Source: Brachionus plicatilis
Taxonomy: Eukaryota; Rotifera; Eurotatoria; Ploima; Brachionidae
Assembly: GCA_010279815.1 (NCBI GenBank)
Contig: QEOQ01000226.1
Span: forward strand, 370,002-434,001
DNA: 64,000 nucleotides
Reading direction: 5' to 3'
A model generated the notes under the pieces. It did no database searches, was not told the DNA's origin, and saw only the letters and a list, made by a program, of their open reading frames with translations. Both the position numbers and the translations under genes were made by a program. Shown piece after piece: positions 24,134 through 35,625 of the stretch; within the stretch, counting starts at the first letter, position 1; the number at the start of each line of letters is the position of its first letter.

Positions 24134-24613
24134 TTTATTCACAATAAAAATAAAGAATTGCGTATAAAAAATTTATTTGAATTTTGTCTCAAGTTGGTAT
24201 TTAATTATTTTGAAAATTTAAAATAAAAAAGCTGAAATGGTTGGGGTTCATAAATGATATATTTAATCACAAAATTTTTGAATAATTAAATTAATTTTAA
24301 AAAAGCATCTCATACGAGTAAAAAATCTCAGATAAAAAAGTTACATTTGTTAAATATTTTATGTTCTTAAGATAGTAGAGGATTTTTTACTAAATTTAAT
24401 CTAGCATTTTGCTGAAAAATAGTGTTTTACCTTCAAGAAGTCGGCGTTGTGTCATTAAATTTTTTAAACAAACAAATAAATGATTGGAAAATATGATGTG
24501 ACCTTTTTGCCAATTGTCATTATTTTTTGTCCTCATATTACTCATAAATTTAAATTTACTATCTCTTTAAATTAATTTTCAAAATTTTTATGAATATTTT
24601 ATAGGTCTAACTA

Positions 24614-24883
24614 CAGTATTGCTAAGATAAGTGTCTTTTTGGTAAATTTTCGTAAATTTTCGTAAAATTACTAATTTTACCCCAAAACTAAAAAAGGCCG
24701 AAATCTCAATTATGTGTTAATTTTGATAAAATAACATGAAAAATTAATTTTTTAAAATTTATAAGTAAATATAGTTAAAAAAGTAAAAATAAGTGATTTG
24801 AAAATTTATTAATTTTTTTAACTTTTTATTAAATCGTAAAATTACGTAAATTTACTAAAAAGACACTTAAAGTAGAACTACTG
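24614..24883. mobile_element. 270-base Tc1/mariner-type MITE
   Basis: Begins CAGTATTGCTAAG and ends in the near-complement TAGAACTACTG, flanked on each side by TA, the Tc1/mariner target. Inverted ends of about 60 bases carry taagtgtctttttngtaaat and then repeats of the type gtaaatttacgta. No coding. Confidence 0.75.
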
Positions 24884-26254
24884 TATTTGAATTTTCTGCA
24901 GTATCAACATTGGCTTTTGTTATTAATTAAATTGAGTAAAGAAAATTTTAAGCTTTTAATTTTTCAAAACAAGAAAACAGCACCAAAGAAAGATTTCAGA
25001 CAATGATGTTCAAATAAGATGAGTTACTAATCATTAAATAGGATTTATTAGCACAAAAATTTGTTAAATTGTCCATGATCTGGATGAATGCTCCGAATGT
25101 TTTGATTAATTTAATATATTAAATTTACAATATTTAAAATTTATATTTTTTTAAACGAATATTTTTATGCAGCCTTTGTTTTTAAACTATTTCAATGTGA
25201 TTAGAATAAATCAAATGTAGAAAAGGAATTTTAATTTTTTTTAAATTTAAATCCAATAAGCTAATAATCAAAGTTTAAATTAAATAATTAAATTAGCTTT
25301 TTGACAATTATTTCTTTTTATTACATTTTAGAAAATAAATTCATAAGAAATGTGCTTTTTTGGATTCATTAAAGAACATAAGTATAACAGCTTAATAATC
25401 CAAAATAGATGGCCTTTTATAAATTTATTTATTTATTTAACGTGATATAAAAGTTTAAAAATTTTAAATTTAAAAAAAAAAAAAAAAAACAAACAATATA
25501 ACACAAAAAATTACAAATCAAATTTATAATTTTTATTTGTACATTGGGAAAATCTTTTGGTAAAAGAAAAATTCTCCAAAAATAACAAAAGCTTATATTA
25601 CGACACATTTTTTTTATTCAAAAATAATTTAGACAGAGCCTTCATATTACCACATATTTATGCTTTATTAATGTCACGCTTAATATTAATTTTTTTACAC
25701 TATTTTTTGATGAGAATCATTTTTTTATTTGTATTCACCTTCTTAAATTCAGATTGAATTAAGAATTAATTTGTAAAAATTTCAAATATTTTAAAAAGTA
25801 AAGATCTGATTTTCATATTTTTTGAGAATTTTTCATTGCATATATTTATTTAAAAATGTTAAATTATGTTTTTTTTTTAAGTCAACTCACGAATTCGTCC
25901 TGAAGTCACATGACTTATAAACATTTTTGAATAAAGCATCAAAAGTATATGGTGCATTCTTCTTTATACATTTGAAATTACAGAGTTTATCTATAAATTT
26001 TAAATGGTATGTTTAAAAATACACTTCTGTACTAGTTGGTTGAAGATGAAGTCTAAACTTAAGCACCATTTTTATTTTATTTTAATATTAAAACCTAAAT
26101 ACCATCCAATTGACCAACTTGATATAAAACATTGTCTCTTTGAAACGATTTGTTGTCAAAAGATTAAGAAAAGATTATTTATATATATTTTTAAAATCCT
26201 TAATTAGTTATAAGACTTTGTAGATTTCGTTTTAGTTTTTCAACCCGTAAGATA
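24884..26254. other. AT-rich DNA, nothing recognised
   Basis: Open frames here are A/T-driven (Lys/Phe/Ile-rich), lack a homologous pattern and are not called. Confidence 0.5.
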
Positions 26255-26371
26255 CAGTACAAATTAAAACTTATTTGTACGCATTTTGTTCCTCTACTCT
26301 TCTTCAACTTTCCAGTGGGGAAAGAAAAAGTCGAGGAAAAGAAATGTACAAGTTAGTTTTAAATTGTACTG
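26255..26371. mobile_element. 117-base palindromic MITE with TA flanks (copy 1)
   Basis: Starts CAGTACAAATTAAAAC and ends TTTTAAATTGTACTG, flanked by TA on both sides. The arms (about 45 bases) pair almost completely around a short middle. The same family occurs at 38836-38942. Confidence 0.8.
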
Positions 26372-26654
26372 TAGATCATTAATTAAAATCTAGAATCGAA
26401 TTATATATCGATCTGGTTGGAGTCCACAGGTAAGTTGATTTTTACATTGATTTAGCATGAGTCTATGAGACACTATATCAGAAGATGTAGAGAAATCCGT
26501 ATACAAAATGTCCAGGGAGAACAACTGGAAAGGACTTAGATTAGATAGCTTAATGTTTCCAAGCTCTATAATTAATAAGTTAAAAACTTTCTTTCTTATT
26601 TAAAGATTGGGTCCTCAAATGTTGGTCTAATTTATTTACTTTCTCCTTATTTAA

Positions 26655-26740
26655 ATAAGAAAATACTTTTAAGGTAAGGCTATAAATAGCCTTGCTCCGC
26701 AGCTAGTCTGCTGTAGCTTTTATTATTATTATTATTAAGG
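26655..26740 (+). mobile_element. LINE 3' end with two hairpins and (TTA)n tail
   Basis: Contains aaggctataaatagcctt and cagctagtctgctg hairpins directly before tattattattattatta. The 3' hairpin plus microsatellite tail is typical for CR1/L2-like retrotransposons, whose reverse transcriptase recognises the 3' hairpin. Confidence 0.5.
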
Positions 26741-27119
26741 TGTTTAAAAATTAAGAAATTATTTTCTTTATTTCAGTCCTTTTATTAAAAGTATTGTAGA
26801 TTTAGTAAATTTTTAGTTGACAAAAAAATTTTTTTTTTATTATAGTCAACCGTTGTTATTCCGGCTCGAAATTTGTCTGAATAAAAAAGGTCTGAATAAA
26901 AATTTGTTGTATTTTGTTTAAGTAAATTTGAAGGTGTTTTTTAATTTTTGTTGTGCCAGAATTTAAAATAATGAAGCATTAATCAAATAGGGATCTAATC
27001 AGAGATTTGTATAAAGTCTTGTTAATTAAATTGAGTTGCTCCATTTAACACTTTTTATTTTTCTCAAAATGCTAATTTTTGGAGACAATTTTTTAATGAT
27101 ATCCTTAAAATGCTCTGAA

Positions 27120-27640
27120 AATTTTAATTTTTACCGAGGAATTTAGGGATAAGTTCAGATTCAATATAAAGGTCCATCGAGTATTTTCTCTGATAATTAT
27201 TTCCAGCGGTAGTAAAGACAGAATAGCAGGTTTTTGATTTATTAATTTTAAAGCCCCACTTTTTACAAAACGAAACTATATTCACTATTCACTGCTCTTT
27301 GAATGACTTTTTTAATCTTATTTTTCGATTTGTGGGTGCACCAAATACAAAGATCTAAGATATAAAGAGAAACTTGTACATCTAGCGGAAGACATTTTAT
27401 ATAATACTATCACTGAATCACTGAAATACAATATGAAGATTGTAGGTGAAAGGCAGCTCCATTGTGGAACACACTCTCTGATTTGCTTGGGATTCGACAA
27501 TCAACCATTTTGAAAAACTTGAAAAATTCGATTTTCTAGAAAATTCTTGGGCCAATTTAACAGACTTGTGAGGCTGGTGGATAGTTAAAGTGGATCGTTG
27601 TTTAATATTTTTATTAAATACCAATCAATAAAAATATAGC
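27120..27640 (-). mobile_element. LINE fragment, reverse transcriptase palm region
   Basis: Minus strand carries VPQWSCLSPTIFILYFSD, matching the conserved GVPQGSVLSPTLF box with Gly-Ser changed, and then, in another frame, FCKKWGFKINKSKTCYSVF and LIPKFLG. Several frame changes and stops separate the parts, so it is inactive. Confidence 0.85.
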
Positions 27641-28263
27641 GATTTTTTATAATAATTCGCCTTTATTAATATTTAAGAAACTCAGCATTAAAAGTTAAGT
27701 AATAGAATTTAAAAATTAATAAATAATATAAAATAATAAAAAACAGATAACATATTATTTAACTTGAATAATTAAAAACATTATAGAATGTTCCATGAGA
27801 ACATGTTTAAATAATCAAAATATTTTAGAATGTTCTATGACTGATTGTCATATCACAGACTTCTTTAAATTCCTAAAGCTGGGATTTTTTTGACGTATGA
27901 GATTCTTATCAAACGCTTTCTCAAGGATCAAAAAATATTGCACCAGTCATTTATTTTTTGTTGAATCCATTGAAAATCGATTCTAAAAATGTGATCTTGG
28001 GTACTCTTCTTACGAGAGCCTATATTGCGGGAGAATTTTGTGACTTTCAGTCCAAAGCTGAACTTTAGCTACTTTCTACACAATTTTGAAGCGAAATTGG
28101 TCTAAATGAGGAAACTTGGTCAAGTGGCTTGTCTTTTTAATGATTATGATTATTTATGCTTTTTTCTGAACAGGTATATAACCAAATTTTAATGATGAAT
28201 TAAGAATTTAGGATTAATAAAACTTTGTTGTTTGGTAATTTTTTTTTTTAAAGTATTGGTAAA

Positions 28264-28803
28264 TAGTAAAATCATCCCATTTTTTTATCCCCAAAAAATT
28301 ATCCCGTTGAAAATTATCCCATTTTTTTTAATCTCAAAAAGAAAATAAGAAAGTTATTCCTTTTTTAAGAAGTATAAAATGAGAAATTATTAAGGCAATT
28401 ATAATTTGTTTAATATATAAAAAAAAATAGTCATATAATAAAAAATTAAATTAATCAAAAAAATTCTAAATTCTCACTATTTATAAGCGACTCAATTATA
28501 TTAAAAGAATCATTATCTATGAAATCTAATTCTATGTAAACTAAAAAGAAATGTGAAACATCAAGTTTTAGCATCCATAATAAATAAAAGAAAAATTCCG
28601 GAAATAACTTCAAAGAAAATAGTATAATTTTCTTAATTATCAAAACGGGATTTTTCTTTTAATTAAGAAAATGGGATGTTTTTTCTATTTTCAAATACGG
28701 GATAATTGTTTTAAATAAGAAAATGGGATAATTTTCTTATTTTTATTATGGGATTAAAAAAAATTGGGATACAGGATGAAAAAAAAACTTGATGATTTTA
28801 CTG
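28264..28803. mobile_element. 540-base foldback element with GGGATAA repeats
   Basis: Ends agtaaaatcatcccattttt and its partial complement gatgattttactg form an inverted repeat. Words of the type atcccattttt / aaaatgggataa occur several times inside in opposite orientations. The right end reads CTG, the left end TAG. No target duplication is clear. Confidence 0.5.
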
Positions 28804-31800
28804 TCAATCTTAAAAAAGAAAATTTTCATCTAATTGATCTTTTACTGATTTATTAAAACTTTCATAATTAATTTTTATTTAGATTAAATGCTAATTATTT
28901 AAATATTTTCTTAGTATAATCATCCACAAGATTTTTCAAATCTATAAAAAAATTCAATTTTATAAACATTTCATCAAAATTATGTGTTATCTTTATTTTT
29001 TCAAAATTTCAATCAAGTGGCGGAAAGTAAGGTAAGTAAGTATAGTCTCCATTCCAACCGGCTGAGGCTTTGTCTAAACTATTTTTTAAATAAATAAATC
29101 TTTTATTGATTCTTCTAAAATTTTCTTTGAAAACTTTAAATACTAATTAAAATGAAAATGATAAAGTCTGCTATTTAATACCGTATCTAATTTTAATTAT
29201 AAAAATGTCTAAATATTTATTTCAAAATTTCAAATTTTTTCTAGATGTTAAATGTATCAAAAGAAAATTGAAGGACATTGGAACAAAAAAAATTTTAAGA
29301 AAAGAAAGGGAATTACAGCGACAAGAAATATTTAATTATAATATATAATTTTGTTTCTCATTATTTTTTATTTTATTTTTGATACTTTACTTATTAAATA
29401 ATATATTAAAAAAACAAATTAGATATTTTTGTATTTTTTTTCATTTTTTAGATACTAGAATCATTTATTTAGATACAAAATTAATTTGTAGCCAATTATA
29501 AATAATTTATTTTTTGTCAAAGTCTTACGGACTGTATTAGTATTTTTATCAAAATTTATGCAAACCAAAATAACTGTAAAAAAAAAAACAAGGTATTATT
29601 TTGATTACCAAAAGAACTGTCACCTAAAAACCTTGACCAAAATTTATATTTTTAAGATTAATGATTTGAACAAAAATTTTAATAGTTATTTTTAATTTAA
29701 TTATGGTGATTTCATATTTTTCTATCATGCTAGCCTAGAGAGATCATCAGCTAAGAATATTTTCAAGTCTAAATATTGATTCAATTAAAAATCGATGCAC
29801 TTATAAAAATAAAATTTAAAAATTCATTTAAATAAATATTTAGATTTAATGAGGCATTTAGCGAGCAAATTCAAATTCCATATAAAAAAAAAATATTAAC
29901 ACATTAAGTGAGCTATTTGTTTATATTTCTATTGTTTAAAACAACAAAATATAAAATTTCGATTAAAATACCTTAATTAGCAATTTCCGCTTGTAAAAGC
30001 AAAGTAGCTTTTAATACACAGCTAATAATTTTCAAGCCAAGATGAGACATCGAGTGACACGGACTCATGCAGCTATTTAATTATTATTTTTACAAGCGAA
30101 ACGCTTGGATGAGCATAGCTAAAATATTCAAGTACTCTTAGACTTAATTAATGGTCTGATAAGAATAAGGATGAATTCAACACATTCATTTACTGCTTAT
30201 TTATAAATCTTGAGCTCGATAAATGTGTCTTTGGGCAGTTTACAATTTGGTAATTTAGATTATATCTGTCTCTCTAGTGATTTATTTGCATTATCTAAAT
30301 CAGATTAGATTGATTTTGTTCATTCAAATATTTGATAAACTGTATGGGAATTATGATTAATTAAATGATATACTCAAATCGTGATATGCTCTCATATTTT
30401 GCCTAAGTCAAGTGCTCTACCTTTTTCCCCATTGAATTGCGTAATTAAATCTATTTGGCAAATTTGAGTTTTATTTTACTCAAATGGATGAAATGGATGA
30501 AGTTGGATCAAAGAGTTTAAAAGTTTTTAAGGAAATTTTTTTATTTTTATTTTTTACTTTATCAAAAATAAATTGTAAAAGTAAAGCTGAAAATTTTTTG
30601 AATTTTTTTAATTAACAGGTTCATTTAAAAGTTAAGATATAAAAGATTTTTCATTTAAATAATGAGGTTTTAATAGGGAAATTATTTTTACCATATGATT
30701 TTTTTATGTCAGTTAATCGAATATTAAAAAATTCGAAAATAAGATTTTTTTAATTAATTATCATTATAATCTTTAAAATAGAAAACGATTGATTTAAATC
30801 TCACAAATTAATTTTTTCAAATATATCCTTCTTTTGAAAATTTTAGAATTAATTTTTTTGCATAAATAAAAATCTTTTTTTTTTTTCAAATTAAAAATAA
30901 GACTTTTATCCAGTTTCGAAGTTAATTTATTTATTTCAAAAAGTAAAAATTAATATTAATTTAATGATTTAATTTTTTAAAATTTTTTAAAAGGATTTTT
31001 CTAATATTTCCCTAGGTTTCCTAGTACGGAAAACTCTTGTCAACTACTCTTAAAATAAAATGAACTTCAAAATTCATTTATTTTGGAGTTATTACCATCC
31101 GAATCATGTTATAAAAATGTGTAATTTTTTTATTATTATTATTTATTTCAATGAACGCCTTTAAGGCGATAAAAGAATGTAATTATTAATACATGACAAA
31201 AATAAGGGTTTGAGTAAAAATCTGAAAAAAACTCATGTTAAATTTTTGAATTTCAATGATTATTATTCATTTTGTGTTCAATTTAATTTAATTTATGAAA
31301 AAATTTTAGAAATTAAAATTTAAAAAATTTTGCTTTTTCCTAATTATTTAACTCAAGTCTAGTTTTTGAATTAGTTTTAAAAAATTTGTTTTTTTGTATT
31401 TAATTTTATTCTTTATTAAAATAAAATGTAAAAATTTTGTCAGAATTATCCATAATAAAAAAATTTAAAATAATTAAAAAAAAAAAAGCAACAGATAAAA
31501 GTTCAAAAAAATAAATAAAGAGAGCAGTTGACTAATCTACGACAAGGGTAAGAAAAGTAGAACAAGCTGATGGAACTTTGTGTTACTTTGTGACATATAT
31601 TTTCGGATTAAGCAAAGTTGCTTTACCATTAAGCATTTTACAGAACTAAATTATTCCTTATAGCAAAAAAGTTATTCAAATTTTTTTGAATTGAAACGAT
31701 CGAATTGAAATGAACTTCACAGTCCCTGGAACTTTAAAATAAATAAAACTTTTTTTAATTTTTAGAATAAAATTTTAAGCAATAATTTTATAATTTAATT

Positions 31801-31924
31801 CTGCATGTTTATTGAGCTTCATTAATTAATAAATTTAGACTACCAGGTCTTAGTTTTATAGCACATTTTAAAGCTGATTATTTTAGCTATTCTAAAAAAC
31901 AATTCAAATTTTGATGATTAATGC
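28804..31924. other. Gene-poor DNA with short retroelement tails
   Basis: A short 3'-end fragment (ctccattccaaccggctgag ... taaataaataaat) is at 29035-29095; related pieces are at 34735-34790 and 40140-40210. No coding frame recognised. Confidence 0.5.
31130..31172 (-). repeat. 3'-end hairpin with AAAT-type tail (dispersed family)
   Basis: Reads (TTTA)n-like tail, caatga, then the perfect hairpin acgccttTAAGGCG. The same design is at 34890-34943, 36618-36655, 37327-37362, 38320-38372 and 38599-38645, always in the same orientation. On the minus strand this is a hairpin followed by an AAAT-type tail, as expected for a LINE or SINE 3' end. Confidence 0.55.
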
Positions 31925-33143
31925 AGTTGTCCCTAAAACGCGGAATGCGGAATATTTTTGCGTAATTCCGCAGTAAATTTCAGTGTTTTATTCCGAAATA
32001 TAACCTACTAAAACGCGGAATTCCGCATTTTAGCATTTAAATTTTATTTTGCCGAATTTAGTTGCGGAAAATGCAGAATAAAAAAAATTAATTTTTAAAG
32101 TATACTTTATTGTTTAAATATATTTAATATAATCGTCATGAATGATTTTATTTAGGCTTTAAAAAAGTGTAAAATTAAGTTTATTTTTTTAGTTTGAAAA
32201 TTTTGTGTTGAGTGTGTAGATCAGAAATTTAGGAGTGGTATTAAGTGAGTGTGTTTGTTAGAATTTTAGGATGTGCTGAAACGATTACCCCCTTTTTCAA
32301 ACTAATTTAAAAATAGCTTAAAAATTTTCTATGAGATATTAAATGGTATTAAACACTATGAAATAATTTTCTATTAAATAATGTCTCTTAAGTTCTATGA
32401 AAAATAAATTCAGTGAATAAATTTCTTTGAATTATTTTTCTATGATAGTGAAGTTCTACGAATTTTGCCTGATTTTTTCAATTTCTATGATTCATTTTAT
32501 CTTTGAAATAAAACATCATCTTATTAAACCTAAATGTCATTAACAAAAATGTTTTAAGAATACAGATTTTTGGTGAAAGATAAATAATTTTATTTTTAAC
32601 ACAATGCATAAATGAATTTAATGTTATATTAAATTGTTGTAGGCTAACTTGCCTATCAGGATTCATTGTAAAGAATGAAAACAAAAGTTTATGTTTTAAA
32701 GCTCTTTATTATAACTCTAAAGTTCCGCAGAACTATACCAAAATAAAGTCTTCTTTTATAGACATACTTTAGTATTATATCTCTAAGCCACCAATTACAG
32801 TAGTTAATATAAATAATAACTAGGGAATCATAACTAAGAAGTGTAAAGTTAGCTACGAACTAACAAGTTCATTTAACCGCTAACAAAATATATTAAAAAA
32901 TTAAAGTATACTTTAAAAATTAATTTTTTTTATTCTGCATTTTCCGCAACTAAATTCGGCAAAATAAAATTTAAATACTAAAACGCGGAATTCCGCATGG
33001 TCATATTGCAATAAAAATAAATTCACTAGTTATTTAATGAATTCACTAGTTTATCACAAATATTGCGGAATAAAACACTAAAATTCAGTGAGGAATTTCG
33101 CAAAAATATTACGCAATCCGCATTCCGCGTTTTAGGGACAACC
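31925..33143. mobile_element. 1.2-kb Mutator-like non-autonomous element with 9-base target duplication
   Basis: Both ends carry GTTGTCCCTAAAACGCGGAA in opposite orientation; the inverted ends reach roughly 180 bases with a few insertions. The element is flanked by GATTAATGC at 31916-31924 and again at 33144-33152, a perfect 9-base duplication typical of Mutator-like insertion. Inside are A/T-rich filler and no transposase frame. Confidence 0.85.
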
Positions 33144-33250
33144 GATTAATGCTATTATTCAATGCCTATTTGATTTTCAATTTTTCTTATTAATTTTAAA
33201 TTTTCATTCAATTTGGATTAAAATTGAGTGAGCTAGGTCCTTCTAAAAGT

Positions 33251-33715
33251 TTAATTTTTGAAAAGAACCCATAGAATTAAATTTTTTTTATTTATTTGTT
33301 TTCTGTACCGAGCTAAAGCTCCTTCAGAATAAGTTAAAAAGTAAAATAAAAATAAAATTAAAGTTAATAAAATGAGATAAAAAAAAGAATCAAAATAAGT
33401 AAATAATCTAAAAAAATGAAAGTTGAAAAGACATAAATTGGAAAAGATTGTTACATGTGGCACATGTTTAAATAGTTCAAGTTTTAGGAAAAAAAGAAGA
33501 AATGAAATAGTAAGGTAGCAATTACACAATTGAGTTGGGCATTCAATATATCTTGATTCGAAACCTTGTTTGTATTCCTTCACCAGTCTGACAACCAATG
33601 GAATAGAATGACTCAGTCCTGTCCCAACATATCTCTCACTCAATTCAAAAAGCCGATTCGAGACTGTTAGTAATTTTAGTTTATTAAAAGCCTCATGATG
33701 CACGATGTTGGAGGG
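33251..33715 (-). mobile_element. LINE 3' end, reverse transcriptase C-terminus and tail
   Basis: Minus strand reads VHHEAFNKLKLLTVSNRLFE, LSERYVGTGLSHSIPLVVRL and onward into a hydrophobic, A/T-driven tail. The 3' end has a hairpin (gagctttagctc) followed by an AAAT-type tail (aacaaataaataaa). Homologous plus-strand copies lie at 35215-35625 and 41850-42030. Confidence 0.8.
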
Positions 33716-35214
33716 AATTTTAAAATGACCATAACTTTGTTAATATTTAATTTTTTTTCTTTATTTCAGAAAATTTTTGGGATTCGAGCTTTCACCCATA
33801 TATCCACCAATTAGAATAATATAATATAATTAGAAACATAAAAATAAAAATAAATTTTTTTTTTTAAATTTTTTTCAGTCTATAAAAAGATTTTATTTTG
33901 AAGAGCGTGCCAAATGTTAAATCATCTGCCATGAAACCTTTAGATTGTCAATAACTGAAAGAGCACTTAAGCCAAACAAAGTAATTAATTTTGTAGCTGT
34001 TAATTTATGTTAAAGCAAAGAAGACTTGTTTGATAAATGAAATGATTCAATCAATAGACGCAGCATTTGCTTAAATGCTGTTTGAAGATCTTTGAGTAAT
34101 CTCGATCATCTGTCGATAAGTTTGTTCTCAAGGAGCCGTCTAAAATCAAACATTTTTTGACTTTGGCCGAGCAAATATTTGCTCACGAGGACATTCCAGC
34201 TCAAAACTATTCCAAAATATTTGATTTTGTTATTATCAAAAAAAAACTGACTTCTCTCGCTTAGTCAAATAGCCTCATTGTTAGTCTATAACCAAAAGTC
34301 ATGAATTAATGAGCAAAACGTTAGATTAATTGTATACGAAGCCTACCTTCTGCTCTTGATCAATTTAAATTTTCTCATCGACAAAAATTCAATTTTCTCA
34401 ACTATTTTGCCTGTTTGTATTACGCAAAAATTCAGGACGTCCGTTCACAAAATTCCCTAAATTCTGGCTTCTCTAAATTCTAGTCCATTTTAAATAGGTA
34501 AATAGCACAGCTGTTATTCAATGTTTTTAATTGATAGAAACTATAAAACTGTTTCTTTTTGACACTATGCACAATAAAGCGAAAATTGGATTTTATAAAA
34601 AATGGTTATTTGTTGTTGAAGATTTGTGCAATGCGTCATTCACAAATTTACTTGATAAATTTTCTAATTTAATTCAACTTTATTTAACATTTTGGTAAAA
34701 AAAAAATTTTTAAGGTTTCAAAATGTGATTATGTGACTAAGTCCCCATTCCAACAGACCTAAATTGTATTTTAAATAAATAAATAATTTTTTTTAAAATT
34801 ATTTATTTAATAATAATCGTTCATTATAGAGAAAAATATTTTTAGAGAATTATTATTTTAGAGAAAAAAAAATTTAATAGAGAAAGTAAATTTATTTATT
34901 TATTTTATTTATTTATTCAATTAACGCCAGTTCTGGCGATGTAATTCAAATTTTAAAAAAATTATAAAATTAAATTTATAAAATCTTTTGTTACTTTGTT
35001 TTCGCACAAGCGAAATTCTTCATTTTTTTTTTTAGAGAAAGTAAATAAGAGAATTTTTTTAGAGAAAATAATAGCGACAAAAATTAATCAATTAGCAAAT
35101 TAGCAAAGCCACGAATAAATAAATCTAAATTTTCTCTTTTGTTTATTCTCTATTTTAATTTTTTTCTTTTTTGATAGTTCATCTAATAAAATATTTTTCA
35201 AATAGAAAATGGGC
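33716..35214. other. Intergenic DNA, less AT-biased at 33880-34460
   Basis: The stretch 33880-34460 has ordinary composition but no open frame. It might be regulatory. Retroelement tails sit at 34735-34790 and 34890-34943. Confidence 0.4.
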
Positions 35215-35625
35215 TCTAAAACCAATAACATTAGGCGATCTTTACAAATCCTGGATTTTTATTTTCCTTGTTTAAATTCATTCTCAGAAATTAACATCAA
35301 AAAAATACAAGTTATTCAAAATTCAGCAGTCAGATCTATATAAAATCTAAACTATGATAACCCTCCAATATTATGCACCAAGAGGCCTTCAAAAATTAAA
35401 ATTACTAAAAGTTTTAAATCGACTCTTTAAGTTGAGTGAAAGATATTGAGTTATTCTGTTCCTTTTATAGTCAGAGTGGTGGAAGAATATAGAGAAGGTT
35501 TAGAATCAAAATGTATCCAATTTAATTGTATAATTGCTACCTAACAATTTCTTCTTTTTTTCCTGAACTATCAAATATTTAAACATGCCTTTCCTCTAGT
35601 TATTTCAACATATCGTTTTTAATTT
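35215..35625 (+). mobile_element. LINE fragment, reverse transcriptase C-terminus
   Basis: Plus-strand text, with frame changes, gives KKIQVIQNSAVRSI, NIMHQEAFKKLKLLKV-like and VEEYREGLESK segments, the same order as the fragment at 33251-33715. It ends in tttttcctgaactatcaaat as in the copy at 16080. Confidence 0.75.

Noticed and set aside
24134..24142. Start of sensor A three codons further upstream
   Set aside because: The upstream codon is GTG (TTG in sensor D), and MGxxx is the conserved N-terminus.
28455..28643. 62-codon frame on the minus strand
   Set aside because: Lies in the middle of a foldback element and has A/T-driven composition.
33251..33703. 150-codon host gene on the minus strand
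   Set aside because: First half is LINE reverse transcriptase C-terminus; the rest is hydrophobic A/T-driven reading.
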